From Pseudomonas fluorescens (GTDB lineage Bacteria; Pseudomonadota; Gammaproteobacteria; Pseudomonadales; Pseudomonadaceae): a stretch of 64,000 nt of DNA. Each line of letters starts with the position of its first letter. Within the stretch, counting starts at the first letter, position 1. Below the pieces are notes generated by a model. That model had not been told where the DNA came from, searched no databases, and saw only the letters and a program-made list of their open reading frames with translations. Positions 50,096 through 59,031 of the stretch are shown piece by piece. The translations under genes were made by a program, and so were the position numbers. The stretch is taken from positions 154,281 through 218,280 of the forward strand of contig NZ_CABVHK010000013.1 of assembly GCF_902497785.1 (NCBI RefSeq), in the 5' to 3' direction.

Positions 50096-51247
50096 ATGAC
50101 CCAGTGTTTCAAAGAACAACCCTGTGACGGGCAGCTCCTCAACCACAACAGCACGCCAGTTGATGAGTGTGAGTGTAAAGAGATGGAGCTTTATGGCAGC
50201 AGGATGCTGGTTACTGATGTGCCGATTCTTACTTGCGCGTGCCTGTGGCGGCATTACCAGCGTGCGGCGGAAGAAATCGTTGCGCCAGACGGCGTTCTGA
50301 TCGCTGATCCGGTGGAGCGCAATCGGGTGATCAATGCGGCTTACGCCCGACTTTGGCTGCACGACTCAAGATTTCAGTGGGCCGGGCTGGCGGCGTTTGC
50401 CTCCAAGCAGGTGGGATGCGGGTTACTGCATGCGGCAGACAGTATCGAGCTTATTCGCGAGGAACAAAAAACGCGGGAGCGTATGCGCGATGGTCGCCGT
50501 GAGTTCGGTTTGTTAACGCCGGACAGGATGGCCGGGCAGGCGGATGAGTTACGTGAATATAAGGAAGCGGATGCACGTAATCCGGTGCCCTCTGTGGATT
50601 TTCGTTCTGGTGGGGCGGAGCTATCGCTGGCGCAGCAACAGTTCCAGCATGTGCACGACATGATGGCGCTGGGGAATACCACGCTGTTTCTGGATGTTTT
50701 TCCGTTGCATGAGTTTTATGCGAAGCGTGGATTGAAGGAGTTGAAGAAGTGTTTAAAAGCGCGTGAAACAATTTATGGACATCCAAAGTTTCCGGTACTT
50801 TGGCCAGTGGGTCAGGAACGGCTCGCGTTTGGGCAGTTTTACACCGAAATTATCCTGGCCTTTGAGGCAATCGAGGCCGGCGACATAGCTAGAAGCGTGG
50901 AGCTTTTGGCGTGGCATGAGCAGCTCAATATTCTCCAACCAACCATTTATGAAGATCGGCAACTGATTACGTTGCTGCGCACCAACCATGCATCCTACGT
51001 GACCGGTTTTCCATCCGGTGTCGCTCAAGCTATCGAGTTGACACTCACCAGCCAATGCCCGCGTGTCGATGATGATCGTACTATCGAGTTTGACAGCAAC
51101 CCGCTGGCTGATTTGTCAGACATCAAACAGAGAATGACATTCGTGCTCCGGGCAGCAGCACGCTTTGATCACATGCTCAACGATTACAACCGTACCGCAT
51201 TGGTGCAATCGATCAACGAGATCGCGGCGGGCGGAGTAAATCTGTGA
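50096..51247 (+). CDS. Candidate T6SS-associated protein, DUF2515-like
   Basis: A soluble protein of about 383 residues with no signal peptide or membrane segment. Key segments are VPILTCACLWRHYQRAAEEI, VERNRVINAAYARLWLHD, FQWAGLAAFASKQVGCGLLH, TTLFLDVFPLHEFYAKRG and QERLAFGQFYTEIILAFE. I recall such proteins, named DUF2515, beside Hcp or VgrG genes in Pseudomonas; the name is from memory. It starts a four-gene unit with a membrane-anchored protein (4-nt overlap) and Hcp, so an effector loaded by Hcp is a reasonable guess, without proof. The start is uncertain: ATG 50096, 50183 and 50204 are in frame and none has a good ribosome-binding site. Confidence 0.7.
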   Translation: MTQCFKEQPCDGQLLNHNSTPVDECECKEMELYGSRMLVTDVPILTCACLWRHYQRAAEEIVAPDGVLIADPVERNRVINAAYARLWLHDSRFQWAGLAAFASKQVGCGLLHAADSIELIREEQKTRERMRDGRREFGLLTPDRMAGQADELREYKEADARNPVPSVDFRSGGAELSLAQQQFQHVHDMMALGNTTLFLDVFPLHEFYAKRGLKELKKCLKARETIYGHPKFPVLWPVGQERLAFGQFYTEIILAFEAIEAGDIARSVELLAWHEQLNILQPTIYEDRQLITLLRTNHASYVTGFPSGVAQAIELTLTSQCPRVDDDRTIEFDSNPLADLSDIKQRMTFVLRAAARFDHMLNDYNRTALVQSINEIAAGGVNL

Positions 51248-51927
51248 GTCTGTGGCAGCGTCGTTCCTATTTACTTCATGGTGCAGGCCTGCTGGTTCTG
51301 GCTGTATTGATGGTAGCCGCCATGCGCCAATTGCAGCAGCCTCTTTGGGATGACCCGGAAATTGCTTTGGAAATAGGCGGGACATATGAAGAAATGCGCA
51401 AAAACTCCACCGCCCCTTTCAGTCCACTGATACGCGGACATGTCTGGGGCGGAATTCCCGAGACCGATGCTCGCTTGCGATTTATCGACCCGCAATATGG
51501 ATTTGATACGCCTTTAGCTCGCTTTTTCGCGGTTACATTCAACGACAACGTCATTGAAGCCGTTCGTATGTCGCCGCAGGTAGAACCATTACTGGTAGAC
51601 GACGCACTGAAGGTCGTTCTTGACCTGCAAGACCAATTGCGCGCTAAAGGTTGGGTGGCGAAGGGGCTGCGGAACAACCCCACGATCGTCGATACCCCTG
51701 AGTGGCGGGCATATCTGAGCAAAGGAATATTGCACGGACGATCCTACTGGCAAACCGGCGATAAGTATCAGGTCTCGCTGGTAGTGGGTCGCTTCAAGGA
51801 TTACCGAAACCCCACCGAAGAACGCTACCTCATCACTCTCGCACTCGCCAAACCCTGGACGCCCTTTGACGAAATCGAAGACATGTACGACGAACCCTCG
51901 CACTTCCCCGCCCCACAACCCAAATAA
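51244..51927 (+). CDS. Membrane-anchored protein, candidate immunity protein
   Basis: A 227-residue protein with one membrane segment (LLHGAGLLVLAVLMVAAMRQ) near the N-terminus and about 195 residues that would lie in the periplasm. I do not recognise the soluble part (IRGHVWGGIPETDARLRF, YQVSLVVGRFKDYRN). The start is GTG 51244, overlapping the previous stop by 4 nt (GTGA), so the two are translated together. Overlap with a T6SS candidate effector and a periplasm-facing domain suggest an immunity protein against a periplasmic toxin. It could also be part of delivery. The following gene, hcp, is 16 nt away. Confidence 0.72.
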   Translation: MSLWQRRSYLLHGAGLLVLAVLMVAAMRQLQQPLWDDPEIALEIGGTYEEMRKNSTAPFSPLIRGHVWGGIPETDARLRFIDPQYGFDTPLARFFAVTFNDNVIEAVRMSPQVEPLLVDDALKVVLDLQDQLRAKGWVAKGLRNNPTIVDTPEWRAYLSKGILHGRSYWQTGDKYQVSLVVGRFKDYRNPTEERYLITLALAKPWTPFDEIEDMYDEPSHFPAPQPK

Positions 51928-51942
51928 AAAAGGAGCGCCACC

Positions 51943-52449
51943 ATGCCTACCCCCGCCTTCATGACCCTCCACGGCGAACGACAAGGCCCGATCAGCGAAG
52001 GCGCCTTCACCGAGGCGTCGGTGGGCAACACCTACCAAAAGGGGCGTGAGGACCAAATCATGATCCAGGCCTTGAGCCACGGCATTTTCGTGCCAAAAGG
52101 CGCGGGCGCAGGCCGTCGGATGCACAAGCCCTTGATCATCACCAAGACCATCGACAAGGCGACACCGCTGATCAACAACGCTTTATGTTCTGGAGAGTTG
52201 CTGAAAATATGCCGCGTCGAGTGGTATCGCACTTCGGCCCAGGGCATCCAGGAACACTTCTACTCTATGGAACTGGAAGACGCGCTGATCATCGGCGCGG
52301 AAGTGCTCATGCCTCATTGTCAGGATCCCGGCACCGCTCATATCACTCAACTGGAGAAGGTCCACTTCAGTTACCGGCGGATTTATTGGCGGCATGAGAT
52401 CAGCCGCACCATGGGCTCCGACGAATGGAGCGCGGAAGGATACGCATGA
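51943..52449 (+). CDS. hcp: T6SS tube protein Hcp
   Basis: Hcp forms hexameric rings that stack into the T6SS inner tube and can carry effectors in the ring. The 168-residue protein has the family pattern: PAFMTLHGERQGPISEG, QALSHGIFVP, MHKPLIITKTIDKATPLINN, LCSGELLKICRVEWYRTS, HFYSMELEDALI, and FSYRRIYWRHE. It ends with a short tail beyond the beta-barrel. It overlaps the next gene by 4 nt (ATGA). No other structural T6SS gene is near, so it must serve a T6SS encoded elsewhere. Confidence 0.95.
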   Translation: MPTPAFMTLHGERQGPISEGAFTEASVGNTYQKGREDQIMIQALSHGIFVPKGAGAGRRMHKPLIITKTIDKATPLINNALCSGELLKICRVEWYRTSAQGIQEHFYSMELEDALIIGAEVLMPHCQDPGTAHITQLEKVHFSYRRIYWRHEISRTMGSDEWSAEGYA

Positions 52450-52922
52450 GGCTGGTCAATCAACGCGATCTCTCCGAATTAGAGCGCGAGCATGCCTATT
52501 CCAGAGAAGAAGCGCAGGACCATGTGCGTCAGGCGCTGGTTGATCGACAGCCTATTGAGGGCCTTGAGACCTTGCGCGCCGAACTGCTGATCAATATCGA
52601 CAGTGAAGTGCTGGAGCAATTAGAGCGGGGCGAGTGGTGGTTGATCCGCGCCGAGGCTGACTTCGTCGAATGGCGGCTGCCGATGCGTGCTTTTGATCCG
52701 GTGGTGTTGGAAATGATGAGAAACCCGCCCGTGCAGCCCAAGCGATCACCCAGACTCTTCCGTCTTTGCGTTAGCGTAACGGGCGCGCCGCTGGAGCAGT
52801 ATCAGTACATTGCGACGGTGGACGGCGACAGTGCCCAGCGTCGAACCGACGAGTTGGGTATCGCCCATCTCTTCACGCCCGCCGAGGTGCAGGGGATTTC
52901 AATGAAGGTCATAGCCGTCTAG
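52446..52922 (+). CDS. Small accessory protein of the Hcp cassette
   Basis: A 158-residue protein, no signal peptide. The N-terminal half is acidic and helical (DLSELEREHAYSREEAQDHV), the middle has EWWLIRAEADFVEWRLP and a proline-rich link, and the C-terminal half reads like a beta-sandwich (RLFRLCVSVTGAPLEQYQYI), resembling carboxypeptidase-like or Ig-like folds. ATG 52446 overlaps the hcp stop by 4 nt. Its place suggests a chaperone or cargo-carrying partner of Hcp. I do not recognise the family. Confidence 0.7.
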   Translation: MRLVNQRDLSELEREHAYSREEAQDHVRQALVDRQPIEGLETLRAELLINIDSEVLEQLERGEWWLIRAEADFVEWRLPMRAFDPVVLEMMRNPPVQPKRSPRLFRLCVSVTGAPLEQYQYIATVDGDSAQRRTDELGIAHLFTPAEVQGISMKVIAV

Positions 52923-53077
52923 TTTGCGCATGGCCACTTGAGCGCATAAACAACCGGTTGTCACACCCACAGACGCTAATTTTTCCGGATAACCCCGACG
53001 GCGGGTGCCGGGCAAAGGCACGTTGTTGTATGGTTGTGGTCGAACCGATGAACTCAAGTGATTGAAAGGATATCGCC

Positions 53078-54145
53078 ATGCTGGACTGGAAGAATCGCGC
53101 GGGCAGCGCGCCTGAACGTGCCGCGGAACCGAAATCGGCCACCCGCAGTTACATCGGTGGCCTGTTGTTCAGTCGGGCGCTGGCCACGCTGATTGGTCTT
53201 TATCTGCTGGTTGCGATTGCGCTCGGCTGGTATTGGAGCCAGGAGCCGGCGCTGTTCCCGGTGCAACAGAATGCCCAGGTGGCTGCCGAGCAAGAAGGCA
53301 AGCAGATGGTCATCGGCTACACCACGGTGGAAACCCTCAAGACCGTCGCCGATACCTTGCTGACCAAGCCGGGTGGCTATATTTCCAACGACCGTTTCCC
53401 GCCGGGCCTGTGGATGGACAACACGCCGAGCTGGGAATATGGGGTGCTGGTCCAGGTCCGCGACCTGACGCGTGCGCTGCGTAAAGACTTCGCCCGCTCG
53501 CAATCGCAGTCGGCCGAAGACTCCGATCTGGCGAAAGCCGAGCCGCGTTTCAACTTCGACAACAAGAGCTGGGTGCTGCCCTCCAGCGAATCCGAGTATC
53601 AGGAAGGCATCAATTCCCTGAGCCGTTATCAGGCGCGCCTGTCCGACCCTTCACAGAAAAACGCACTGTTCTACGCTCGCGCCGACAACCTGAACAACTG
53701 GCTGGGCGATGTGGGCACCCGTTTGGGTTCGCTGTCGCAACGGCTCTCGGCCAGCGTGGGTCGGGTCAAGCTCAATACCGCGCTGAAAACCGAAGTCGTC
53801 GCGCCGGGTCAGGTGCCACAGGTTGACGAGGAAATCGTCGAAACCCCATGGATGCAGATCGATAACGTGTTCTATGAAGCCCGCGGTCAGGCCTGGGCCT
53901 TGTCCCATTTGCTGCGCGCCATCGAAGTCGACTTTGCCGATGTACTGGCGAAGAAGAACGCCACGGTCAGCGTGCGCCAGATCATTCGTGAGCTGGAAGC
54001 CTCGCAAGAGCCGGTCTGGAGCCCGATGATCCTCAATGGCAGCGGCTTCGGCGTACTGGCCAACCACTCGCTGGTCATGGCCAACTACATCTCCCGGGCC
54101 AACGCCGCAGTGATCGATTTGCGTCAACTGCTCAATCAGGGCTGA
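53078..54145 (+). CDS. DUF2333 family membrane-anchored protein
   Basis: A 355-residue protein with one membrane segment (residues ~31-55, LFSRALATLIGLYLLVAIAL) and a large soluble part facing the periplasm. It has KQMVIGYTTVETLKTVADTL, NDRFPPGLWMDNTPSWEYG and EASQEPVWSPMILNGSGFG, which I recall from DUF2333. Its function is unknown. It sits after the T6SS cassette, but its place before the NUDIX, SUI1 and speA genes matches PA4842, so it belongs to the backbone. Confidence 0.9.
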   Translation: MLDWKNRAGSAPERAAEPKSATRSYIGGLLFSRALATLIGLYLLVAIALGWYWSQEPALFPVQQNAQVAAEQEGKQMVIGYTTVETLKTVADTLLTKPGGYISNDRFPPGLWMDNTPSWEYGVLVQVRDLTRALRKDFARSQSQSAEDSDLAKAEPRFNFDNKSWVLPSSESEYQEGINSLSRYQARLSDPSQKNALFYARADNLNNWLGDVGTRLGSLSQRLSASVGRVKLNTALKTEVVAPGQVPQVDEEIVETPWMQIDNVFYEARGQAWALSHLLRAIEVDFADVLAKKNATVSVRQIIRELEASQEPVWSPMILNGSGFGVLANHSLVMANYISRANAAVIDLRQLLNQG

Positions 54146-54148
54146 GTC

Positions 54149-54706
54149 ATGGTCGACAGTTCCAAAGAGGCCGCCCACCGCGCGGCCTCCGATGCCGAGC
54201 ACATCGCCTGGGTCGACGAGCAGGACAACCTGCTCGGTGCCCTGGTGCGTTCGGACCTGCGCGAGCGCGGGCTGATCGGGCGCGGCACCTACATCATGCT
54301 GTTCAATTCCGCCGGTGAGCTTTGCGTGCATCGGCGCACCTTGAGCAAGGCGATTTATCCCGGGTATTGGGACGTGGCAGCGGGGGGCATGGTGATGGCC
54401 ACCGAAACATATGCCGAATCGGCAGCCCGTGAGCTGGAGGAAGAGCTGGGTGTGAGCGGTGTGGAACTGACCGCCCATGATCATTTTTTCTTCGAGGACA
54501 CCGGTAATCGCCTCTGGTGCTCGGCGTTTTCCGCGGTGTGGGATGGCCCGTTGATCCTGCAACCGGAGGAAGTGCTGGAAGCGCGCTTTATTCCCGTCGA
54601 TCAGGTCATGCTGGAAATCCAGCAAAAGCCTTACTGCCCGGACTCTTTGGCGGCATTGAAGCGCTATCTTCGGGCACGGGGCGAGGACGTCGCAAAAGAG
54701 GCATAA
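54149..54706 (+). CDS. NUDIX hydrolase
   Basis: A 185-residue protein with a full NUDIX box: G-x5-E-x7-R-E-L-x-E-E-x-G, seen from GGMVMATE to ELEEELGV. It is close to the isopentenyl-diphosphate isomerase-like YfcD group (IMLFNSAGELCVHRR; a WDVAAGG block). The substrate is not fixed by sequence. It starts 3 nt after the DUF2333 gene, so they share a transcript. Confidence 0.92.
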   Translation: MVDSSKEAAHRAASDAEHIAWVDEQDNLLGALVRSDLRERGLIGRGTYIMLFNSAGELCVHRRTLSKAIYPGYWDVAAGGMVMATETYAESAARELEEELGVSGVELTAHDHFFFEDTGNRLWCSAFSAVWDGPLILQPEEVLEARFIPVDQVMLEIQQKPYCPDSLAALKRYLRARGEDVAKEA

Positions 54707-54786
54707 ATTGGCGCCGATTGGCTCTTAGCAACTGGCGTTTTTGCCGTTACACTGCGCGACCTTTTGAAACTGAACCGTATTGCTTT

Positions 54787-54877
54787 TGTAGGAGCTGCCG
54801 CAGGCTGCGATCTTTTGATTTTGCTGTTTAATCAAGATTAAAGATCGCAGCCTCGTTGCACTCGACAGCTCCTACAG
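54787..54877. repeat. REPIN-like inverted repeat
   Basis: TGTAGGAGCTGCCGCAGGCT and GCGATCTTTT at the left; AAAGATCGCAGCCTCGTTGC and CTCGACAGCTCCTACA at the right. The two halves belong to slightly different variants. It lies between the NUDIX and SUI1 genes. Confidence 0.9.
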
Positions 54878-54977
54878 GGTTTTTCCGGTTCAGTAGCGCT
54901 GCCCCTGCCTGAGTGGGGCTTCGCGGTCGATGGCCGATGTGCCGCGACCAGTCTTTGTCCTCCCGAGAGGATTGCCG

Positions 54978-55349
54978 GTGGCCAAAAAAGCCGCATCCTT
55001 CGCCGCCCTTGGTGGCTTGGTATTTTCCACCGACGCAGGTCGTCATTGCCCGGATTGCAGTAAGCCGGTGGACGCCTGTATCTGCAAACAGACCATTATC
55101 CCGACCGGCGACGGCATCGCTCGCGTGCGTCGCGAAAGCAAGGGCCGTGGTGGCAAGACGGTGACCACCATCACCGGCGTGCCGCTGGCCGAAGACGCCC
55201 TCAAGGACCTGGCCACCACGTTGAAAAAACGTTGCGGGACCGGTGGCGCGTTGAAAGACGGCATCATTGAGATCCAGGGCGATCATGTCGAGCTGTTGTT
55301 GGGCGAGCTGATCAAACTCGGTTTCAAGGCAAAGAAGTCCGGCGGCTAG
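54978..55349 (+). CDS. SUI1 / YciH-family translation factor
   Basis: A 123-residue bacterial homologue of eukaryotic eIF1. The start is GTG 54978 with GAGAGG 7 nt upstream. The N-terminal part has a Cys cluster (HCPDCSKPVDACICK) and the SUI1 core follows (GGKTVTTITGVPL, LKKRCGTGGALKDGIIEIQG in part). E. coli YciH affects start-site accuracy and stress translation. It lies upstream of speA with a structured gap between. Confidence 0.93.
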   Translation: MAKKAASFAALGGLVFSTDAGRHCPDCSKPVDACICKQTIIPTGDGIARVRRESKGRGGKTVTTITGVPLAEDALKDLATTLKKRCGTGGALKDGIIEIQGDHVELLLGELIKLGFKAKKSGG

Positions 55350-55351
55350 CA

Positions 55352-55433
55352 GCCTCTGTGAAAACCACCCACGGCTTGACCCGGTCCGGATTTATCGCGG
55401 GTCTGGAGTCGCTTACATGGTTTTCACAGAGCC
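55352..55433 (+). repeat. Inverted repeat with an inner hairpin before speA
   Basis: GCCTCTGTGAAAACCA (55352-55367) pairs with TGGTTTTCACAGAGCC (55418-55433), 15 of 16 bases, around 50 nt. Inside, GACCCG and CGGGTC can pair around 14 nt (about 55379-55404). It starts 2 nt after the SUI1 stop and ends about 134 nt before speA. It could be a terminator-like structure, a small mobile repeat or a leader element. Confidence 0.6.
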
Positions 55434-55567
55434 TGTTCTGACCGGTTTCTAAACTCACTGCGGTCAGCGAGGTCTATCCCTTCGTTGACGAACCGTCATT
55501 TTCATCTTTTAGACTGCGCCAGCCTGAACCCAGGTGACGCTCTATGACTTCTTTATAGGGGACTTCA

Positions 55568-57481
55568 ATGTCCGTACGACGCACACGCAAAGACGATGGC
55601 AGCCAATGGACAGTTGCGGACAGCCGCAGTGTTTACGGGATTCGCCATTGGGGGGCCGGATATTTCGCGATCAATGACGCCGGTCGCGTCGAAGTTCGTC
55701 CGAACGGTCCGACCAGTTCGCCTATCGACCTCTTCGAGCAAGTTGACCAGCTGCGCAAAAGCGGCCTGTCCTTGCCGTTGCTGGTGCGTTTTCCTGACAT
55801 TCTGCAAGACCGCGTCCGCCAGTTGACCGGTGCCTTCGATGCCAATATCGAGCGCCTGGAATACCAGAGCAAGTACACCGCGCTGTACCCGATCAAGGTT
55901 AACCAGCAAGAAGCGGTGATCGAGAACATCATCGCCACCCAGGATGTGTCCATTGGCCTGGAAGCCGGCTCCAAGCCGGAGCTGTTGGCGGTGCTGGCGC
56001 TGGCGCCGAAGGGCGGCACCATCGTCTGCAACGGTTACAAGGATCGCGAGTTCATCCGCCTGGCACTGATGGGCCAGAAACTCGGGCACAACGTGTTTAT
56101 CGTGATCGAGAAAGAATCCGAAGTTGAGCTGGTGATCGAAGAAGCCGCTTCGCTGAAGGTCAAGCCTCAGGTCGGTCTGCGCGTGCGCCTGTCGTCCCTG
56201 GCATCGAGCAAGTGGGCGGACACCGGCGGCGAGAAATCCAAGTTCGGCCTGTCGGCGGCGCAACTGCTGTCGGTGGTCGAGCGTTTCCGCGCGGCGGGCC
56301 TGGATCAGGGCATCCGCCTGCTGCACTTTCACATGGGCTCGCAGATCGCCAACCTGGCGGACTACCAGCACGGCTTCAAGGAAGCGATTCGTTACTACGG
56401 CGAGCTGCGCAACCTCGGCCTGCCAGTCGATCACATCGACGTTGGCGGCGGTCTGGGCGTGGACTACGACGGCACGCACTCGCGCAACGCCAGTTCGATC
56501 AACTATGACATGGACGATTACGCCGGCGTCGTGGTCGGGATGCTCAAGGAATTCTGCGACGCGCAGAACCTGCCGCACCCGAACATCTTCTCCGAAAGCG
56601 GCCGCTCGCTGACCGCCCACCACGCGATGCTGGTGGTGCAGGTAACTGACGTCGAGAAACACAACGACGAAATACCGCAAATCGAGAACAAGGAAGCGCT
56701 GCCGGAAACCGTCCAGTGGCTGGTTGACCTGCTGGGTCCGACCGATATCGAAATGGTCACCGAAACCTATTGGCGCGCTACGCACTACATGAGTGATGTG
56801 GCGACCCAGTATGCCGACGGCAAACTGACCCTGGCCGAGAAAGCCCTGGCCGAGCAGTGCTACTTCGCGGTGTGCCGTCGCCTGCACAATTCGCTGAAGG
56901 CACGTCAGCGTTCGCACCGTCAGGTGCTCGACGAACTCAACGACAAGCTGGCCGACAAGTACATCTGCAACTTCTCGGTGTTCCAGAGCCTGCCGGACAC
57001 CTGGGCCATCGGCCAGGTCCTGCCGATCCTGCCGTTGCACCGTCTCGACGAAGAGCCGCTGCGTCGTGCGGTCCTGCAGGATCTGACCTGCGACTCCGAT
57101 GGCAAGATCAAGCAATACGTGGACGAGCAGAGCATCGAGACCAGCCTGCCGGTGCACGCGCTGAACGAAGGTGAAGATTACTTGCTGGGCATCTTCCTGG
57201 TGGGCGCCTACCAGGAAATCCTTGGCGATATGCACAACCTGTTCGGTGACACCGACTCGGTGAACATCTACCAGAATGCCGACGGCAGCGTGTACCACGC
57301 GGGTATCGAAACCCACGACACCATCGAAGACATGCTGCGTTACGTGCATTTGTCGCCGGAAGAGCTGATGACCCACTACCGCGACAAGTGCGCCAGTGCG
57401 CGTATCACGGCCGCCGAACGTACCCAGTTCCTCGACGCCTTGCGTCTGGGCCTGACCCGTTCGTCTTACCTGTCGTCTTGA
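55568..57481 (+). CDS. speA: Biosynthetic arginine decarboxylase
   Basis: SpeA makes agmatine from arginine for polyamine synthesis. It is a PLP enzyme of the alanine-racemase-like fold, 637 residues as usual. The PLP lysine is in ALYPIKVNQQE; other blocks are GLEAGSKPELLAVLA, IRLLHFHMGSQI, HIDVGGGLGVDY and ESGRSLTAHHAM. The start ATG 55568 follows a plausible site (ATAGGGG). A hairpin lies 28 nt after its stop. Confidence 0.98.
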   Translation: MSVRRTRKDDGSQWTVADSRSVYGIRHWGAGYFAINDAGRVEVRPNGPTSSPIDLFEQVDQLRKSGLSLPLLVRFPDILQDRVRQLTGAFDANIERLEYQSKYTALYPIKVNQQEAVIENIIATQDVSIGLEAGSKPELLAVLALAPKGGTIVCNGYKDREFIRLALMGQKLGHNVFIVIEKESEVELVIEEAASLKVKPQVGLRVRLSSLASSKWADTGGEKSKFGLSAAQLLSVVERFRAAGLDQGIRLLHFHMGSQIANLADYQHGFKEAIRYYGELRNLGLPVDHIDVGGGLGVDYDGTHSRNASSINYDMDDYAGVVVGMLKEFCDAQNLPHPNIFSESGRSLTAHHAMLVVQVTDVEKHNDEIPQIENKEALPETVQWLVDLLGPTDIEMVTETYWRATHYMSDVATQYADGKLTLAEKALAEQCYFAVCRRLHNSLKARQRSHRQVLDELNDKLADKYICNFSVFQSLPDTWAIGQVLPILPLHRLDEEPLRRAVLQDLTCDSDGKIKQYVDEQSIETSLPVHALNEGEDYLLGIFLVGAYQEILGDMHNLFGDTDSVNIYQNADGSVYHAGIETHDTIEDMLRYVHLSPEELMTHYRDKCASARITAAERTQFLDALRLGLTRSSYLSS

Positions 57482-57508
57482 AGTAAGTCACCGTACTCAT
57501 CGGGTTGT

Positions 57509-57541
57509 CTGAAAAGTTTCCGCACGCTGCGGAAATTTCAG
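57509..57541 (+). terminator. Hairpin after speA
   Basis: CTGAAA and TTTCCGCA pair with TGCGGAAA and TTTCAG around a 3-nt loop, with a 2-nt bulge. It fits a terminator stem, although no T-run follows. The rest of the 233-nt gap to vgrG has a run of eight T at about 57563-57570 and no gene. Confidence 0.6.
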
Positions 57542-57714
57542 ATGACCTGGTGGGACGGTTCTTTTTTTTTCAGCGAAACACCCGACATACCCGGCTATCC
57601 AAGCCATATGGTCTTCTTTTCGCGTAGGCCATTTCCTAAGTTGTACTTCGGCACTCTACTCGGCCATGTCTCTCGGCGAGAATCCCCGGCCGCCCCTCCT
57701 GTAGAGAATCGCCG

Positions 57715-59031
57715 ATGTTCGATCCAGCCAACGAACCTTCATTTCGTCTGGATGTAGCCGGTCTGCCCGACCCTTTCGAAGTTCTGGCCTTTACCGGTAG
57801 AGAAGCGATCAGCGAGCCCTTTGTGTTCGACGTGGATCTGCTGATCGATGACCCGACCCTTGACCTTGGCAGCTTGCTGTACCGTCCGGCCGTTTTGCAT
57901 GTCGGGCCCGAGGGCAGCACTTTCCACGGACAACTGCACGAACTTGTCCAGCGTGACCACGGCCCGAGCGTCCGGCTTTGCCACGTACGATTGGGGCCGA
58001 AGCTGGCGTGTCTTTCCCAGCGTTTCAGCCAGCGAATTTTCAGTGCGCTGTCGGTACCGGAGATCCTCAGCCAGGTGCTCAAGGAACACGGCATCACCGA
58101 CAAGGATCGCCGGTTTGAGTTGAGTGGCGTTTACCCGCCCCGGGATTTCTGCACGCAGTACCGGGAATCCGATCTGCAATTTCTCCAGCGGTTGTGCGCC
58201 CAGGAATCGCTGCACTATCACTTCGAGCACCATGCGCGCGGGCACTGCGTGGTATTTGGTGATGGTCGCGGGCATTTTCGCCTTGGCGACGACGCGCTGT
58301 TTCAGGGCGAACGCGAGCAACCGGCGGTGCGGCAGTTCCAGCTACGCATGGACGAACGGACGGTGCAAGTTGCCGAGGGGTGCACGGACCTCGCGGCGCT
58401 TCGCAGCGGGCAGTTGATGCCGCTGACCGGCCACCCGGTTGCCGAGTGGAATCATCTCTGGTTGCTGACCCATGTCGAGCACCAGGGGAGTCAGGACCTG
58501 CTGACGCCTTACAGCAACCAGATCCGCGCGATTCACTGGGAAGCGCCCTTGGTGTCACCCCACTGCGGGACCAAACCGCGCATGCACAGCCTGCAACGGG
58601 CCTGGGTGGTTGACGTCGATGAAGACCGGCCCGATCCGGCCAGAACGGTGGCGGTGCAGTTCGACTGGCTCTATCAGGGGGAGGGCGCGACCCCCAGCCA
58701 CTGTTGGCTGCCGGTGGCTGCGGAGCTGCAAAGGTCGAGCGTCCCGCCACTGTGCGAGGGGACCGAGGTGGTGGTGAGTTTCATCGAGGGCGATCCGGAC
58801 CAACCGTTGATTTGCGGGTTTCTACCGGCGACGCCGCTGGCCGAAGAAGCCAAAGTGCCCAGCCTGCCTGAAAACGAGTCACCCGACGAAGGTTTGCTGA
58901 CGCTCCTGCGCTCGGGCGAACCGTTGGTGTTGTTGTGTCTGTTACCCGGTGGAGGCAGTTTCAGTCATTGCACTCAGGCACCGTGTACCTGTCGGGCAGT
59001 GTCGCTGTTTGGCCAGAGCGGTGCGGCATGA
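57715..59031 (+). CDS. vgrG: Short T6SS spike protein VgrG lacking the needle
   Basis: VgrG trimers form the T6SS spike. The 438-residue protein has the gp27-like part (residues ~1-330: VLAFTGREAISEPFVFDVDL, SQRIFSALSVPEILSQVLKE, QYRESDLQFLQRLCAQESLH) and the gp5 OB-fold (~335-395: TVAVQFDWLYQGEG, VVVSFIEGDPDQPLICGF). Most VgrGs continue with a long beta-helix needle; here the protein ends about 65 residues after the OB-fold in a tail with four Cys (SHCTQAPCTCRA). The following gene overlaps by 4 nt. It could be a true short VgrG or a truncated remnant. Confidence 0.9.
   Translation: MFDPANEPSFRLDVAGLPDPFEVLAFTGREAISEPFVFDVDLLIDDPTLDLGSLLYRPAVLHVGPEGSTFHGQLHELVQRDHGPSVRLCHVRLGPKLACLSQRFSQRIFSALSVPEILSQVLKEHGITDKDRRFELSGVYPPRDFCTQYRESDLQFLQRLCAQESLHYHFEHHARGHCVVFGDGRGHFRLGDDALFQGEREQPAVRQFQLRMDERTVQVAEGCTDLAALRSGQLMPLTGHPVAEWNHLWLLTHVEHQGSQDLLTPYSNQIRAIHWEAPLVSPHCGTKPRMHSLQRAWVVDVDEDRPDPARTVAVQFDWLYQGEGATPSHCWLPVAAELQRSSVPPLCEGTEVVVSFIEGDPDQPLICGFLPATPLAEEAKVPSLPENESPDEGLLTLLRSGEPLVLLCLLPGGGSFSHCTQAPCTCRAVSLFGQSGAA

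Noticed and set aside
49858..50362. Overlapping minus-strand frames between gcbA and the Hcp cassette
   Set aside because: Codon pattern and starts are poor, and they overlap the better-supported plus-strand gene.
55565..57376. 603-codon open frame on the minus strand opposite speA
   Set aside because: Antisense shadow of a well-conserved gene; the composition is that of the complementary third-position bias.
58935..59027. Upstream start for the DUF4123 gene inside vgrG
   Set aside because: The ATG at 59028 overlaps the vgrG stop in the usual ATGA manner and gives the family N-terminus.
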